DNA of 60,373 nucleotides from Methylotenera sp. (GCA_020622105.1 JAHRYP010000015.1:1-60373); one strand, 5' to 3'. Positions 1 through 9,192 are shown, numbered from the stretch's first letter. A program made the numbers and translations. The notes: generated by a model from the sequence alone, not told the origin.

Positions 1-1
1 T

Positions 2-202
2 TATGTGAAAGGGCCATTACTTGCAAATGTAGATGCCAGCCATATCATCACTGCATTTACCGCAGTGATGATGAGTTTACTAGTGATCATAGGTCTTATT
101 TTCAGACCGCAGCGCAGGTCTGTACTAAAGCTTACTTGGATAAGTCTTAGTCTTTTACTACTTTACATTCTTAATGGGTGGATTCAATTTCATCATGGCT
201 AG
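2..202 (+). CDS. C-terminal end of a membrane protein, possibly Na+/Ca2+ exchanger family (partial)
   Basis: The reading frame is open to the left edge of the window, so this is most likely the last 66 or so residues of a longer gene. Two hydrophobic spans are visible, roughly residues 14-33 and 43-58, separated by a short basic loop (RPQRR). The sequence ends with a polar HHG tail. The pattern of a terminal span after a basic loop resembles the ends of some bacterial sodium/calcium exchangers, but too little is visible to be sure. A GTG at position 5 could be a start of a very short protein, but no ribosome binding site can be seen before it. nhaA follows on the same strand. Confidence 0.45.
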   Translation, partial: YVKGPLLANVDASHIITAFTAVMMSLLVIIGLIFRPQRRSVLKLTWISLSLLLLYILNGWIQFHHG

Positions 203-253
203 TCAACAACAAAGTGTTCAAGTCCTTAAAAGTAATTAAGCGGAAAAATTAAT

Positions 254-1633
254 ATGTCAGAAGATTTAAAAGTGTCACCTAATCAAGAATCGGGGATCAA
301 TTACGCACCATGGGAGCGCGTCTTCAGTCGCGTGCTCACGCCATTTGAAGAATTTATCCATCGGCAGACGACTAGTGGCCTTCTGCTAATGGGCTCAGCT
401 ATTATCGCGCTATTTTTAGCCAATGGCGCTCTGGCAGAGGCTTACCAGCATCTCATACATACCCCCATCAGCCTCAACATAGGTAGCTGGGCAATCAATA
501 TGAGCATGCATCATTGGGTGAATGATGGTTTGATGGCGTTATTTTTCTTTGTCGTTGGCTTAGAGTTAAAGCGCGAAATTATGGTGGGCGAACTGTCGGA
601 TTTACGTCAGGCAGCGCTGCCCATCATCGCTGCTGTAGGCGGCATGGTGGTGCCTGCCCTCATCTATCTTGCATTTAATCACGATAGCGAGGCAGCCCAA
701 GGCTGGGGGGTACCAATGGCAACTGATATCGCATTTGCTGTCGGCGTCTTGGTATTGTTGGCGAATCGTGTACCAAAAGCGCTCATCACATTTCTCGTGG
801 CTTTAGCGATTGCAGATGACTTGGGAGCCGTGCTGGTTATTGCCTTATTTTATACGCAAGAATTAGCATTGAATTGGTTGTTGGCTTCAGCTGTGTTAGT
901 CGTAATCCTGATGAGCTTCAATTATGCCGGCATCCGTAAAGCCATGCCCTATTTTATAGTTGCAGTGTTACTTTGGTATGCGTTGCTGCAATCCGGCGTA
1001 CATGCGACCTTGGCCGGCGTTATAGGGGCATTTACAGTACCGGCAAGATCCAAATATGACCCTAATTTATTTGCAGATCTCATTAATGAGCAAATCGATC
1101 GCTTTATTGCCAATCGTCGGCAAGATGATAGCCTGATGGCAAATGAAAAACTCTACTCTATAGTGCAGAATCTGGAAGAAAGTGTAAACGGGGTACAAAC
1201 ACCACTGCAGCGACTGGAGCATATCTGGCATTTGCCAGTCGCTTTTATCGTGATTCCTATATTCGCTATTTTTAATGCCGGCATTCCATTGCAGCTGGGA
1301 ACACTAAGTGAAACGTTCTCTCATCCTGTCACGCTAGGCGTAACATTTGGCCTTGTGTTTGGCAAGTTTATCGGTATCAGCGGGGCATGCTGGATAGCGC
1401 TGCGTTTAGGTATTGGGCAGCTGCCTACTGGCACACGTTTCAGCCAGATTGCCGCCGTGTCAGTGTTAGCCGGTATTGGGTTCACCATGTCGATTTTTAT
1501 TGCCGAGCTTGGCTTTGCAAACCAGCCGGAATATCTGTTAATGGCTAAAACCGGGGTATTGACGGCTTCTCTAGTGGCTGGATTAATAGGGTTTATTTGG
1601 CTGTGGTGCTTAGGTCGCACAAAAAACCAATAG
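254..1633 (+). CDS. nhaA: Na+/H+ antiporter NhaA
   Basis: This 459-residue inner-membrane protein is a clear NhaA, which expels Na+ or Li+ in exchange for protons and supports pH and salt homeostasis. The signature region is intact: the ATDIAFA motif carries D158 and the IADDLGA motif carries D188-D189, matching the ion-binding aspartates D133, D163 and D164 of E. coli NhaA. The early VGLELKRE motif is also present at about 101-108. A hydrophilic segment at about 275-325 lies between the two halves, and it is longer than in E. coli NhaA, as in other long proteobacterial versions. The start is the ATG at 254; only a weak purine stretch precedes it. It may be cotranscribed with the transporter fragment upstream. 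Confidence 0.95.
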   Translation: MSEDLKVSPNQESGINYAPWERVFSRVLTPFEEFIHRQTTSGLLLMGSAIIALFLANGALAEAYQHLIHTPISLNIGSWAINMSMHHWVNDGLMALFFFVVGLELKREIMVGELSDLRQAALPIIAAVGGMVVPALIYLAFNHDSEAAQGWGVPMATDIAFAVGVLVLLANRVPKALITFLVALAIADDLGAVLVIALFYTQELALNWLLASAVLVVILMSFNYAGIRKAMPYFIVAVLLWYALLQSGVHATLAGVIGAFTVPARSKYDPNLFADLINEQIDRFIANRRQDDSLMANEKLYSIVQNLEESVNGVQTPLQRLEHIWHLPVAFIVIPIFAIFNAGIPLQLGTLSETFSHPVTLGVTFGLVFGKFIGISGACWIALRLGIGQLPTGTRFSQIAAVSVLAGIGFTMSIFIAELGFANQPEYLLMAKTGVLTASLVAGLIGFIWLWCLGRTKNQ

Positions 1634-1820
1634 TATTAAATAAGCTAAATTAAAATATCTACAAGCTAGAGGTTGGCGCAATAAGCCTGTCATCGAGCAC
1701 GTAAATTTATGCGCTGATCGTGATCCATAAGCATGAGAAATTGGTTATTGATTTAATTGAACATCAATACTACTTATCTTTTTCAGCATACGCGCTTCTG
1801 AGCTACGGCTCGGGCTGGAT

Positions 1821-1842
1821 TCACATCTAAATTCAGATGTGA
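1821..1842. repeat. Perfect 8-bp inverted repeat (hairpin)
   Basis: TCACATCT at 1821-1828 is followed by a six-base loop and its exact complement at 1835-1842. No T-run follows on either strand, so it does not look like a classical terminator. It lies in the 289-base gap between nhaA and a small lipoprotein gene. It could be an operator or an mRNA structure. The rest of the gap shows no gene that I can support. Confidence 0.4.
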
Positions 1843-1922
1843 CTTCATCGATACTTTTCTACTGTAGATGCTAATCCGCATATTAAATATGCACTATATG
1901 AATAATGTGTTAAATTGAAATC

Positions 1923-2036
1923 ATGAAAAAAATATCAATTACAGTTTTACTCCTTAGTTTTATTTCCTTGAACGGTTGCATTGTCGTTGGTCATCATTGC
2001 CCACCAGGCCAAGCCAAAAAAGGCAATTGCATTTAA
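1923..2036 (+). CDS. Small lipoprotein of 37 residues
   Basis: The ATG at 1923 opens a 37-residue frame ending in TAA at 2034. It encodes a textbook lipoprotein signal: two lysines, a hydrophobic core and the lipobox LNGC with Cys19. The mature part would be only about 19 residues, rich in Cys, Gly and Lys, containing HCPPGQAKKGNC. Very small lipoproteins with a PPGQAKKGxC-like motif are scattered through proteobacteria without a known function. A good terminator-like hairpin lies 100 bases downstream, which supports a separate short transcript. I cannot assign a role. Confidence 0.6.
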   Translation: MKKISITVLLLSFISLNGCIVVGHHCPPGQAKKGNCI

Positions 2037-2136
2037 CCAGGTAGTAATTGGCGATATGATTTAATTTTTTAAATCTGCCAATTCCGATCAGGTTTGGAAT
2101 CAGATATATACAGCTTGATTCCACCACGCCCCATCC

Positions 2137-2175
2137 AAATTAAGCGCACCTGATGTGAGCTTAATTTGTTTTTTT
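2137..2175 (+). terminator. Rho-independent terminator after the small lipoprotein
   Basis: AAATTAAGC at 2137-2145 pairs with GCTTAATTT at 2159-2167, and CAC/GTG pairs extend the stem inward. Seven T residues follow at 2169-2175. It is oriented to end plus-strand transcripts from the lipoprotein gene. Confidence 0.7.
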
Positions 2176-2289
2176 ATTTCTTTATACAACTGTCTACTAT
2201 GTTAAAAATAGTATGGTGTTATATATTGATCAATGGGGATGCATACAGAGAAGATTCAGACTTTAGCTAGTCTTATCCCAGCAAGCAGC

Positions 2290-2496
2290 TTATTTTTGCT
2301 TGGTCTGCCAATCATCTATTTGCTTATCAACATCTTCCTTGGTCTGTCCATAGGCTTCTTGTATCTTGCCTGCCAATTGATCACGTTTGCCAGCAATAAC
2401 ATCTAGCTGATCATCCGTGAGTTTGCCCCACTGCTGCTTAACATTACCTTTTAACTGCTTCCAATTACCTTCGATTTGATCCCAATTCATTTTCAA
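2290..2496 (-). CDS. CsbD-family stress protein
   Basis: This 68-residue, highly charged, lysine- and glutamine-rich protein has the CsbD/YjbJ pattern. The MNWDQIEGNWKQLKG opening is followed by a predicted helical hairpin with repeated GK and QW positions. Family members are general stress proteins of unknown biochemical role, often induced by osmotic or stationary-phase stress. An AGGAT ribosome binding site precedes the ATG. The start could be Met1 or Met3 (both ATG). It is transcribed alone, divergently from the diguanylate cyclase gene. Confidence 0.9.
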   Translation of the reverse strand: MKMNWDQIEGNWKQLKGNVKQQWGKLTDDQLDVIAGKRDQLAGKIQEAYGQTKEDVDKQIDDWQTKQK

Positions 2497-2920
2497 TCCT
2501 TTGTGAAGTTAACATCACGATATAACGCATTTATTTGTAGCTTTATCGTCAATAAATCTTAAATTGCCATTAAATTCGAGTCTGTCCGATACCGTACATA
2601 CATGCTAAGTTGATATTGATATAATTAAGCGTAATTATGAGGCTTAAAAGTGTCTACTGCATCTTGGTCGATTCAGGATATGCAGCCTAAGCAGTAACAA
2701 ATAAGTTAGCACCTTTTAATTTTGAATGGCGTCGGTGCTCTTGATAAAGTTGGAATGTCTTCGTCCGCCAACTTAAATTTCGCTATTATTTATATTTATA
2801 AATTCATAGGACTATACTGAAAATATAGCAGATATATTTTAGATATCTGTCGCCTGCCTGCCAATTACTATATTAAAACGGTTACAGACCCAATATTGAA
2901 AGGGCATTTAGAATTTGATA
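2497..2920. other. 424-base divergent intergenic region
   Basis: This AT-rich stretch separates the divergent csbD-like and GGDEF genes and must hold both promoters. No coding frame is convincing. I see partial palindromes such as AGATATATTTTAGATATCT around 2830-2850 but no promoter I would assign with confidence. Confidence 0.4.
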
Positions 2921-4093
2921 ATGACTGGTAATCTTAATTACAAGAAACACATTATCCTCCCGCCTGCCATTGCTTCAATTGTTCTCATAATAGCAATGTC
3001 CTGGGTGTTTTTTAGCGCCCACAATTTGATTCAGTCTGCTCAGCGCAAAGTACAAATCTCAGAGACAAAGTATGAAGCGGTAAAGCTGCTTAATTCACTT
3101 ATTACTGCCGAAAACAGCCTCAGAGGCTATCTTATGACAGGCAATGTTGAATTCCTCAATACCTATAATACATCGGCGATACAAAATGAGTTGCTGCTGA
3201 ATAAACTAAGAAGTCACCAAGTAGAGATTCCCGAAATCAAGCCCTTGCTTGTCAGGCTTGATGCACTTATAAAAAACAAATTTGGTATAGGCCAGGTTGC
3301 ATTACAAATGCAACTATCGGCGGGTTCCTATGCCCCGCATCTCAGAGTAGCGACCAATAATAAAATCATTATGGATAAAGTCCGTATGGAATTAAGGTCT
3401 TTGGACACCATTATGCAAACTGAGAGCGATAAAGTTGATAGCCTGTTAGCAGAGACGCTTAAAAAGATAAAACTATTGTCATTGTTGATTGTGCTGATTA
3501 TGAGTGCGATCCTCTTTATCAATTATAAAAGGACCGTCTGGCTATTTGAGCATGCCTCCTCGTTTGAAGAACTTGCTGAGGAATTTGGTCACCTTGCATT
3601 ACATGACGCCCTGACTAAACTACCGAACAGGAGAAATTTTGAGCAATACTTGAAACAGACCATCTCTCAAGCGAATAGAGGCAAGCTGAAAATTGGGCTA
3701 TTGTATATGGATCTAGATGGTTTCAAGTTGATCAACGATCAGTATGGTCATAATGCCGGAGATAAAGCTTTAATTACTGCCGTTGAGAGAATTAACAAGA
3801 CATTACGCGATTCAGATTTTTTCGCGCGCATAGGCGGAGATGAGTTTGTACTCGTCGCAAATCATTTTAAAGACAAAGATGAGTTGCAAGTAATCGCCAA
3901 TCGTATTATCCAGTCTTTGAATCAGCCAATATTCGAGGGCAACGCTGAAAAACCGGTGTTCATGGGGATAAGTATTGGCATTGCGATTTACCCGGATCAT
4001 GCCAAATCAACTATAGCGTTAATCTCCGCAGCAGACCAGGCAATGTATGAAGCCAAAACTTCAGGTAAAAATCAGGCGTTTTTTTACGGTTGA
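2921..4093 (+). CDS. Membrane diguanylate cyclase with CHASE3-like sensor region
   Basis: The predicted product makes cyclic di-GMP from two GTP. Counted from the ATG at 2921 it has 390 residues. A transmembrane helix lies at about 10-33. A periplasmic region follows with the CHASE3-like pattern ENSLRGYLMTGN..FL..Y, then a second helix at about 183-202. The GGDEF domain occupies about 220-390. The active-site motif is an exact GGDEF at 305-309, and an inhibitory-site RxxD (RDSD, 296-299) sits five residues before it, so both activity and product feedback look possible. A TTG six bases upstream is an alternative start. The gene stands alone and converges with the photolyase gene. It could feed the c-di-GMP-binding MshE-like ATPase further right, which is inference. 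Confidence 0.9.
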   Translation: MTGNLNYKKHIILPPAIASIVLIIAMSWVFFSAHNLIQSAQRKVQISETKYEAVKLLNSLITAENSLRGYLMTGNVEFLNTYNTSAIQNELLLNKLRSHQVEIPEIKPLLVRLDALIKNKFGIGQVALQMQLSAGSYAPHLRVATNNKIIMDKVRMELRSLDTIMQTESDKVDSLLAETLKKIKLLSLLIVLIMSAILFINYKRTVWLFEHASSFEELAEEFGHLALHDALTKLPNRRNFEQYLKQTISQANRGKLKIGLLYMDLDGFKLINDQYGHNAGDKALITAVERINKTLRDSDFFARIGGDEFVLVANHFKDKDELQVIANRIIQSLNQPIFEGNAEKPVFMGISIGIAIYPDHAKSTIALISAADQAMYEAKTSGKNQAFFYG

Positions 4094-4120
4094 CCAGCTG
4101 CTAAAAAAATAAATTCCGAT

Positions 4121-5710
4121 CTAAAACAAGGTCTGCTGAGTGCCTGAGCCGTTTACACTCTGCTGTTGTGACACCTTGCCAGACTTGGATTTTTTTGCAG
4201 ACTTGCCTTTTCTGGAGGCATGTTTCTGAATGATACGTTTGGTTTCTACGTGATGGTTAGCACCATATTTAGCTTGTGTGAGTCTAGCCCGGGCTAACTT
4301 AAGCGCTGATTCTATTGTCATCATAGGTGCCGGGTAGTCGTGCCCGATTGCACATTGGTATTGCATTTGCAGTTCGGGAGTCATGAGCCAGGGCTCAAAT
4401 ATCCATGTCGTTGGTACATTTTTTAATGCGGGTATCCATCTACGGACAAAATGGCCTTCAGGGTCTTGATCTTTGGCCTGCTTGACTGGGTTATAAATGC
4501 GCAAGGTGTTGATGCCTGTAGTGCCGGACTGCATTTGCACCTGCGGCCAGTGGATGCCGGGTTCATAATCCAGAAACTCTCTGGCCAGATGCAAACCCGG
4601 TTCGCGCCAATGCAGCCAATATAAGTAGCTTGCAGTGCTCATCAGCATGGCACGCATTCTGAAGTTGATCCAGCCGGTTTCACGCAGCATGGCCATGCAG
4701 GCATCCACCAATGGCCAGCCGGTTTTGCCCTGTGCCCATTTTTGCAGTTTTTCACGGGATTGTGCATCTGCACAGGCTTCATCACGCAACCCATTGAGCG
4801 CACTGTGCAGGTTCTGATATTCCATCTCCGGCTCTGATTCAAGCTTCTGCATAAAATGACAGTGCCAATGCAGCCTGCTCTCAAAACCCAGTAGACCACT
4901 ATCGAGCTTCTTGGGGTACTTATCCGGACTTTGTTTGTATCGAACACGCTGTAGCCAAAGTGCGTGCATGACTTCTTTCATGCTCAATACACCCCAAGCC
5001 AGATACGGCGAAATTCTGGAACCCGCCTCTTGTGATGAAATAGGACTGGATATGCCGCCACGGTATTGGCTGGCACGGCCATTTAAAAATGAATTGAGGG
5101 TTTTTAGTGCGTAAAGGCGCCCGCCCTTTTGCCTAAGCGGTTTATCTGGCTGCGGTTTTCGCAAGTGCAGCACGTGATCAGTATTGGCATTAAAAAGCTC
5201 AGTACTTTGCACTTGCGCCAATGTAGCAGTTGGTAGCGGGTAAAGCGGCGCAGACATACGTTTTTGCCAGATCGCGTTCCAACTATCACGGTTTTTTAAG
5301 CGGCGCACCACCCCGGTTTGTGCATACTCATGCCAGATGACCTGATGCTGGCGACACCAAGCAGCCACGCTGATATCAAGCGCATAAGTGTGCTGATTAC
5401 CGGTTTCTTCATGACTATACAAACCGGCAATGCGGTGTGACTTAAACAATGTGTTTAACACATGCAATATGCCGTCGGTGGACTGAAACAGATCCAGGCC
5501 TATAGCCTGCAAATCTGTTTTCAGCACGTCTAAACATTCGCGCACAAACATCACATGCTGTTTTGAATAGTCCGGGGTTGACCATACCGTTGCATCCCAA
5601 GTGAATATTGGTAATACTGGCCCATTGTTGGCAGCTTCATAGAGTGCGGCGTGATCCTGTATTCTTAAATCACGTTTCAACCAGACAATATTGACTTCTG
5701 CCTGCTGCAT
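4121..5710 (-). CDS. Cryptochrome/photolyase family protein, divergent active site
   Basis: The 529-residue protein has the full photolyase layout. An N-terminal alpha/beta antenna domain spans about 1-130 (IVWLKRDLRIQDH) and a helical FAD-binding domain about 200-480 (SRISPYLAWGVLS; GWPLVDACMAMLRETGW). Class I CPD photolyases have an ANNGGWQW stretch here, whose Asn faces FAD N5. This protein instead has DYEPGIHWPQVQM at about 381-393, followed by QSGTTGINTLRIYNP. It therefore belongs to a subgroup whose chemistry I cannot state. A lysine- and serine-rich tail of about 40 residues follows the FAD domain. It starts three bases after the C-S lyase gene, so translational coupling is likely, and it is the last gene of the egtB-egtD run. 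Confidence 0.88.
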   Translation of the reverse strand: MQQAEVNIVWLKRDLRIQDHAALYEAANNGPVLPIFTWDATVWSTPDYSKQHVMFVRECLDVLKTDLQAIGLDLFQSTDGILHVLNTLFKSHRIAGLYSHEETGNQHTYALDISVAAWCRQHQVIWHEYAQTGVVRRLKNRDSWNAIWQKRMSAPLYPLPTATLAQVQSTELFNANTDHVLHLRKPQPDKPLRQKGGRLYALKTLNSFLNGRASQYRGGISSPISSQEAGSRISPYLAWGVLSMKEVMHALWLQRVRYKQSPDKYPKKLDSGLLGFESRLHWHCHFMQKLESEPEMEYQNLHSALNGLRDEACADAQSREKLQKWAQGKTGWPLVDACMAMLRETGWINFRMRAMLMSTASYLYWLHWREPGLHLAREFLDYEPGIHWPQVQMQSGTTGINTLRIYNPVKQAKDQDPEGHFVRRWIPALKNVPTTWIFEPWLMTPELQMQYQCAIGHDYPAPMMTIESALKLARARLTQAKYGANHHVETKRIIQKHASRKGKSAKKSKSGKVSQQQSVNGSGTQQTLF

Positions 5711-5713
5711 TTA

Positions 5714-6889
5714 TTATTTACGAGATTGCAGCGCAATAGCCATGCGTTCCAGCGCTGTTGTAATAAGCGATCTGGGTGCAGCAATATTCATACGCATAAA
5801 GCCACTGCCCGCCTCGCCAAATAACCTGCCTGGACTCAAACCTACACCAGCTTGTTGAATAAAAAACTGCTTTAATGCGGCATCATCCAAACCGAGCTCG
5901 CGGCAATCGAGCCACACCAGATAAGTACCCTCAGGCACGATAGCATGCACTTGATGTAAATGCTCACTGACATATGCAAGTACTAAATCACGGGTTTGCT
6001 GCAGGTAGCTCAACAGCGCATCCAGCCAAGCATCACCATGTTGATAAGCAGCTTCAAACGCAACTATGCTGAATGGGTTAGCTGCACTGACATGCATGCG
6101 TTCAAACACTTTGCTCAGCGCTTGCCTTTGCGTCGCATCAGTAATAATTAATGCAGATAAATTCAGCCCGGGCACATTGAAAGTTTTGCTCGGCGCCACC
6201 GCTGTAATAATGTTTTTTCGGTGCAGAGATAGAGATTCCAGCACATGGTGCTTGGCAGGCGGATAAACCAGGTCAGCATGAATCTCGTCAGCAAATACTA
6301 TTAACCGATATTTTTCGGCAATAGCGAGCAGCTGTTCCAGCTCATCTTTACGCCATACTCTACCCACTGGGTTATGCGGCGAACACAGTAACAGCATTTT
6401 TGCACGCGCTGCACAGGCTTCCAGCTGCTCAAAATCAATATGGTATTGATTACTTTCCAAGCGTAGCGGGTTTTGTAACAGGCTTCTGCCGCTATCAGTC
6501 ACGGCAGAGAAAAAAGGAAAATACACCGGCGGCTGCACAATAACCGCATCCTCAGGCTGCGTAAACGCCATCACTGCGGCATTCAGCGAAGGCACTACCC
6601 CCGGGCACAGCACTAACCAGTCACGCTGAACGCGCCAGCCATGACGGCGTTCCAGCCAATCGATCAGCGCTTGATAAATACTTTCAGGGAAGCTGCTATA
6701 GCCATAAATGGGGTGATTTGCGCGTTGCAACAGTGCCTCGCTTACTGCAGGTGGCGATGCAAAATCCATATCTGCGACCCACAGCGGAATAACATCAGGC
6801 TTACCAAACATGGCCTGGCGACCATCATATTTCAGGCTGTTGCTATGGTCGCGATTCACAAGCTGATCAAAATCAAAATCTTGTTGCAA
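5714..6889 (-). CDS. PatB/MalY-type PLP-dependent C-S lyase (aminotransferase class I/II fold)
   Basis: The 391-residue protein matches the MalY/PatB family, which cleaves carbon-sulfur bonds of cystathionine and other cysteine conjugates. Family marks are the opening pattern LKYD...FG..DVIPLWVADMDF, the SPHNPVGRVW motif at about 170-179, and the PLP lysine K235 in APSKTFNVPG. The start is a TTG at 6889 preceded by GGAGAG at a suitable distance; no ATG lies nearby. It follows egtD after 66 bases and is followed three bases later by the photolyase gene. Its place next to egtB/egtD suggests it might perform the C-S lyase step that EgtE performs in actinobacteria. That is inference, because EgtE belongs to a different PLP subgroup. 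Confidence 0.88.
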   Translation of the reverse strand: MQQDFDFDQLVNRDHSNSLKYDGRQAMFGKPDVIPLWVADMDFASPPAVSEALLQRANHPIYGYSSFPESIYQALIDWLERRHGWRVQRDWLVLCPGVVPSLNAAVMAFTQPEDAVIVQPPVYFPFFSAVTDSGRSLLQNPLRLESNQYHIDFEQLEACAARAKMLLLCSPHNPVGRVWRKDELEQLLAIAEKYRLIVFADEIHADLVYPPAKHHVLESLSLHRKNIITAVAPSKTFNVPGLNLSALIITDATQRQALSKVFERMHVSAANPFSIVAFEAAYQHGDAWLDALLSYLQQTRDLVLAYVSEHLHQVHAIVPEGTYLVWLDCRELGLDDAALKQFFIQQAGVGLSPGRLFGEAGSGFMRMNIAAPRSLITTALERMAIALQSRK

Positions 6890-6955
6890 AGGACTCTCCG
6901 GATTTATGTATCAATGGAAATCAAGTAACGACACAGGCCATTACTGGTGTAAGCA

Positions 6956-7942
6956 TTAGCTTTTTTGCACCTGCCACAACGCATCAACAAAGTAATTTTG
7001 CGCATCAGTAAAATGTGCTTCAATTTTAAAGCCGGTCTGGGTGGCAAGCGCATGAATCTCTGATTCAGAAAACTTGAATGATGACTCTAAATGCAGCGCC
7101 TCAAATTTCTCAAAGTGAAAATGTTTTTCCAGTGCTGCAATGTATACGTCCTGATCGTGCAGAGAGATGATATAGCTTTCCATGGCGCCCAATGATGGAT
7201 TATAAAACCCGTAATGCTTGAATTTATCCATATCGAAATCTGCGCCTAGCTCCACATTCATGCGCTTGAGCAAGTTCAGGTTGAAGGCGGTGGTCAACCC
7301 ACCAGAGTCGTTATAGGCTTTATTGAGGATATTGGTATCTTTTTTAAGATCGTAACCAATCAGCACATGATCGTTTGCATTTAGCGACAGCCAAAGTTTT
7401 TTCAGAAATTCTTGTGTTTGCGCCTTGTTAAAGTTGCCGATGTTTGAGCCCAAAAATAACACTAGTTTTTTATTACTGGAGATTGTTTTGAGTGAATTTA
7501 GACCGTGAAAATAATCTGCCACAATGCCATGAATATTAAGCTGCTCACTCACCGTCAGATTTGCTCCCAGCAAACCCATAGCTTTCTCAGAGATATCAAT
7601 CGGATAAAAATTAACCTTGGTGCCTTGCGCTAAAAAGCTATCGATAATTAATTTACTTTTATGTCCGTCCCCTGCACCCAGCTCAAGAATATCAATTTCC
7701 GCCTCATTAATCGTGGCCGCAAGCGACGCGCCAAATTGCTCAAGAATTGAAAATTCGGTTTTAGTCAGGTAATAGTCTTGATGCTGCGAAATTTTTTGAA
7801 ACAGTTCGCTGCCGGCATTATCATAAAAATATTTTGCTGAAATAGTTTTGGGCTCACTGCTTAAGCCCATCAGCACATCGGTGGTAAACGCTTCTCGGTT
7901 TTGAGTGAACTGATCCACTTCGATTAAATTGGTAATTTTCAA
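6956..7942 (-). CDS. egtD: L-histidine N-alpha-methyltransferase EgtD
   Basis: The product matches EgtD, which uses three S-adenosylmethionine molecules to convert histidine to hercynine, the first step of ergothioneine synthesis. The SAM motif ELGAGDG lies at 87-93, and KYFYD at 37-41 plus YYLT at 57-60 are typical of the family. I chose the TTG at 7942 as start, giving 328 residues. An AAGGA lies six bases before it and the TTG overlaps the TGA of egtB, which indicates translational coupling. A longer frame from an ATG at 7981 would overlap egtB by 43 bases and lacks such a site. Confidence 0.93.
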   Translation of the reverse strand: MKITNLIEVDQFTQNREAFTTDVLMGLSSEPKTISAKYFYDNAGSELFQKISQHQDYYLTKTEFSILEQFGASLAATINEAEIDILELGAGDGHKSKLIIDSFLAQGTKVNFYPIDISEKAMGLLGANLTVSEQLNIHGIVADYFHGLNSLKTISSNKKLVLFLGSNIGNFNKAQTQEFLKKLWLSLNANDHVLIGYDLKKDTNILNKAYNDSGGLTTAFNLNLLKRMNVELGADFDMDKFKHYGFYNPSLGAMESYIISLHDQDVYIAALEKHFHFEKFEALHLESSFKFSESEIHALATQTGFKIEAHFTDAQNYFVDALWQVQKS

Positions 7943-9192
7943 ACGATATCCTTCGCTAATCTGATGCCTGAAAACATCCAACGCTGCTGTGGTTGATAAA
8001 AGTTTCGGTAACTATGCCGATAATGCTGATCTGGTGTTGCAACACAGCAGCCCCTTAACACAAACTGATTACACATGAATTTGCCGTTATATTCGTTCAA
8101 AATGCCGTCAAAAGCTTTAAAACGTGGATAAGCAGAATACTGGCTACTAGTCCAGCACCAAACTTCACCGTACACATTCTGCGCATTATTCGGATGCAGC
8201 AATGTGGTATCAGCAAGCCCTGTCGCCAATGGTGCCTGATTTAAAAATACTTCCAACTCCTGCTCTGTGGGTAGCCTGAGCTTTTTCCAATTGGCAAACG
8301 CATTCGCCTCGAAGTAACTGATATGCACCAAAGGCCGGTTCAAATCCAAAGGAATCAGCCCGTAAAGTGTATACTCAACCCACTCGCCGTCACGGCATGA
8401 CCAATATAAAGGTTGCTGAACATGCTGCTGATTCACCCAATCCCAACCCTGACTCAGCCAGTACTGGGGTTTGACGTAACCGTCATCTTCAATAAATGCT
8501 AAGAATTCACCATTGGTGACCAATGTCTGGCTGATAGCAAACGGATACAAATAATGCTGGTGTGCCGGTTTTTCATTGTCGTAGGCAAAGTCTGCTGCGT
8601 CATGGCCAATTTGATACAGCCCTTGTGCAAACTCTGACCAAGCATGGATTGGCTCAGGTGCAGGTGGCAGCGCTTGCACAGCATATTGCGTATCGATGAC
8701 ATTGCTCGCCAAAATGAATTTAATATCCATATACAGCAGCTCTTGATGCTGCTGCTCATGATGCAAACCGGTTTCAATCAAAGATTGCATTTCATCCGTT
8801 AGCACATGTTCATTGCAGAATTTTGCTAGGTTCGCATCTACATAATGACGGTATTCCAAGATCTGATCTACCGTAGGCCTGGATAAATTACCGCGGTCAG
8901 CCTGCAACGTATGCGCACCGAGTGCTTTGTAATAAGAATTGAACAAGCCACTGTATTGCGCATTAAAACGACAGTAATCAGGATAGAACCTGACCAGCAG
9001 TAACTCCTCAAAGAACCAGGTAGTATGGCCGAGATGCCACTTGGGCGGGCTCACATCTGCCATCGGCTGCACAGTGTAATCCTCGGTTTCGATATAACTA
9101 CAGATTTCAAGCGATTTGCTTCTCACCATCTGGTATTGATGGAGCAACTGCTGTTGCATATTATCAGCGGTTAGCGTCAATGCATGATTCAT
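7939..9192 (-). CDS. egtB: Ergothioneine-type sulfoxide synthase EgtB
   Basis: This 417-residue non-heme iron enzyme is expected to join hercynine to a cysteine-containing thiol, forming a sulfoxide. The N-terminal DinB-like domain carries the iron ligands: H56 in WHLGHTTWF and an HxxxHxE motif at H145, H149 and E151. The C-terminal formylglycine-generating-enzyme/sulfatase-modifying-like domain spans about 200-417 and ends SGIRLAKD. GGGGA precedes the ATG. No egtA or egtC is adjacent, so the enzyme may use free cysteine, as described for type II EgtB proteins, or the other genes may lie elsewhere. It overlaps egtD by its stop codon. Confidence 0.93.
   Translation of the reverse strand: MNHALTLTADNMQQQLLHQYQMVRSKSLEICSYIETEDYTVQPMADVSPPKWHLGHTTWFFEELLLVRFYPDYCRFNAQYSGLFNSYYKALGAHTLQADRGNLSRPTVDQILEYRHYVDANLAKFCNEHVLTDEMQSLIETGLHHEQQHQELLYMDIKFILASNVIDTQYAVQALPPAPEPIHAWSEFAQGLYQIGHDAADFAYDNEKPAHQHYLYPFAISQTLVTNGEFLAFIEDDGYVKPQYWLSQGWDWVNQQHVQQPLYWSCRDGEWVEYTLYGLIPLDLNRPLVHISYFEANAFANWKKLRLPTEQELEVFLNQAPLATGLADTTLLHPNNAQNVYGEVWCWTSSQYSAYPRFKAFDGILNEYNGKFMCNQFVLRGCCVATPDQHYRHSYRNFYQPQQRWMFSGIRLAKDIV

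Noticed and set aside
1705-1830. A 41-codon frame (IYALIVIHKHEKLVIDLIEH...) after nhaA
   Set aside because: It has no good start or ribosome binding site, no recognisable family and ends inside a hairpin. It could be a gene remnant but cannot be supported.
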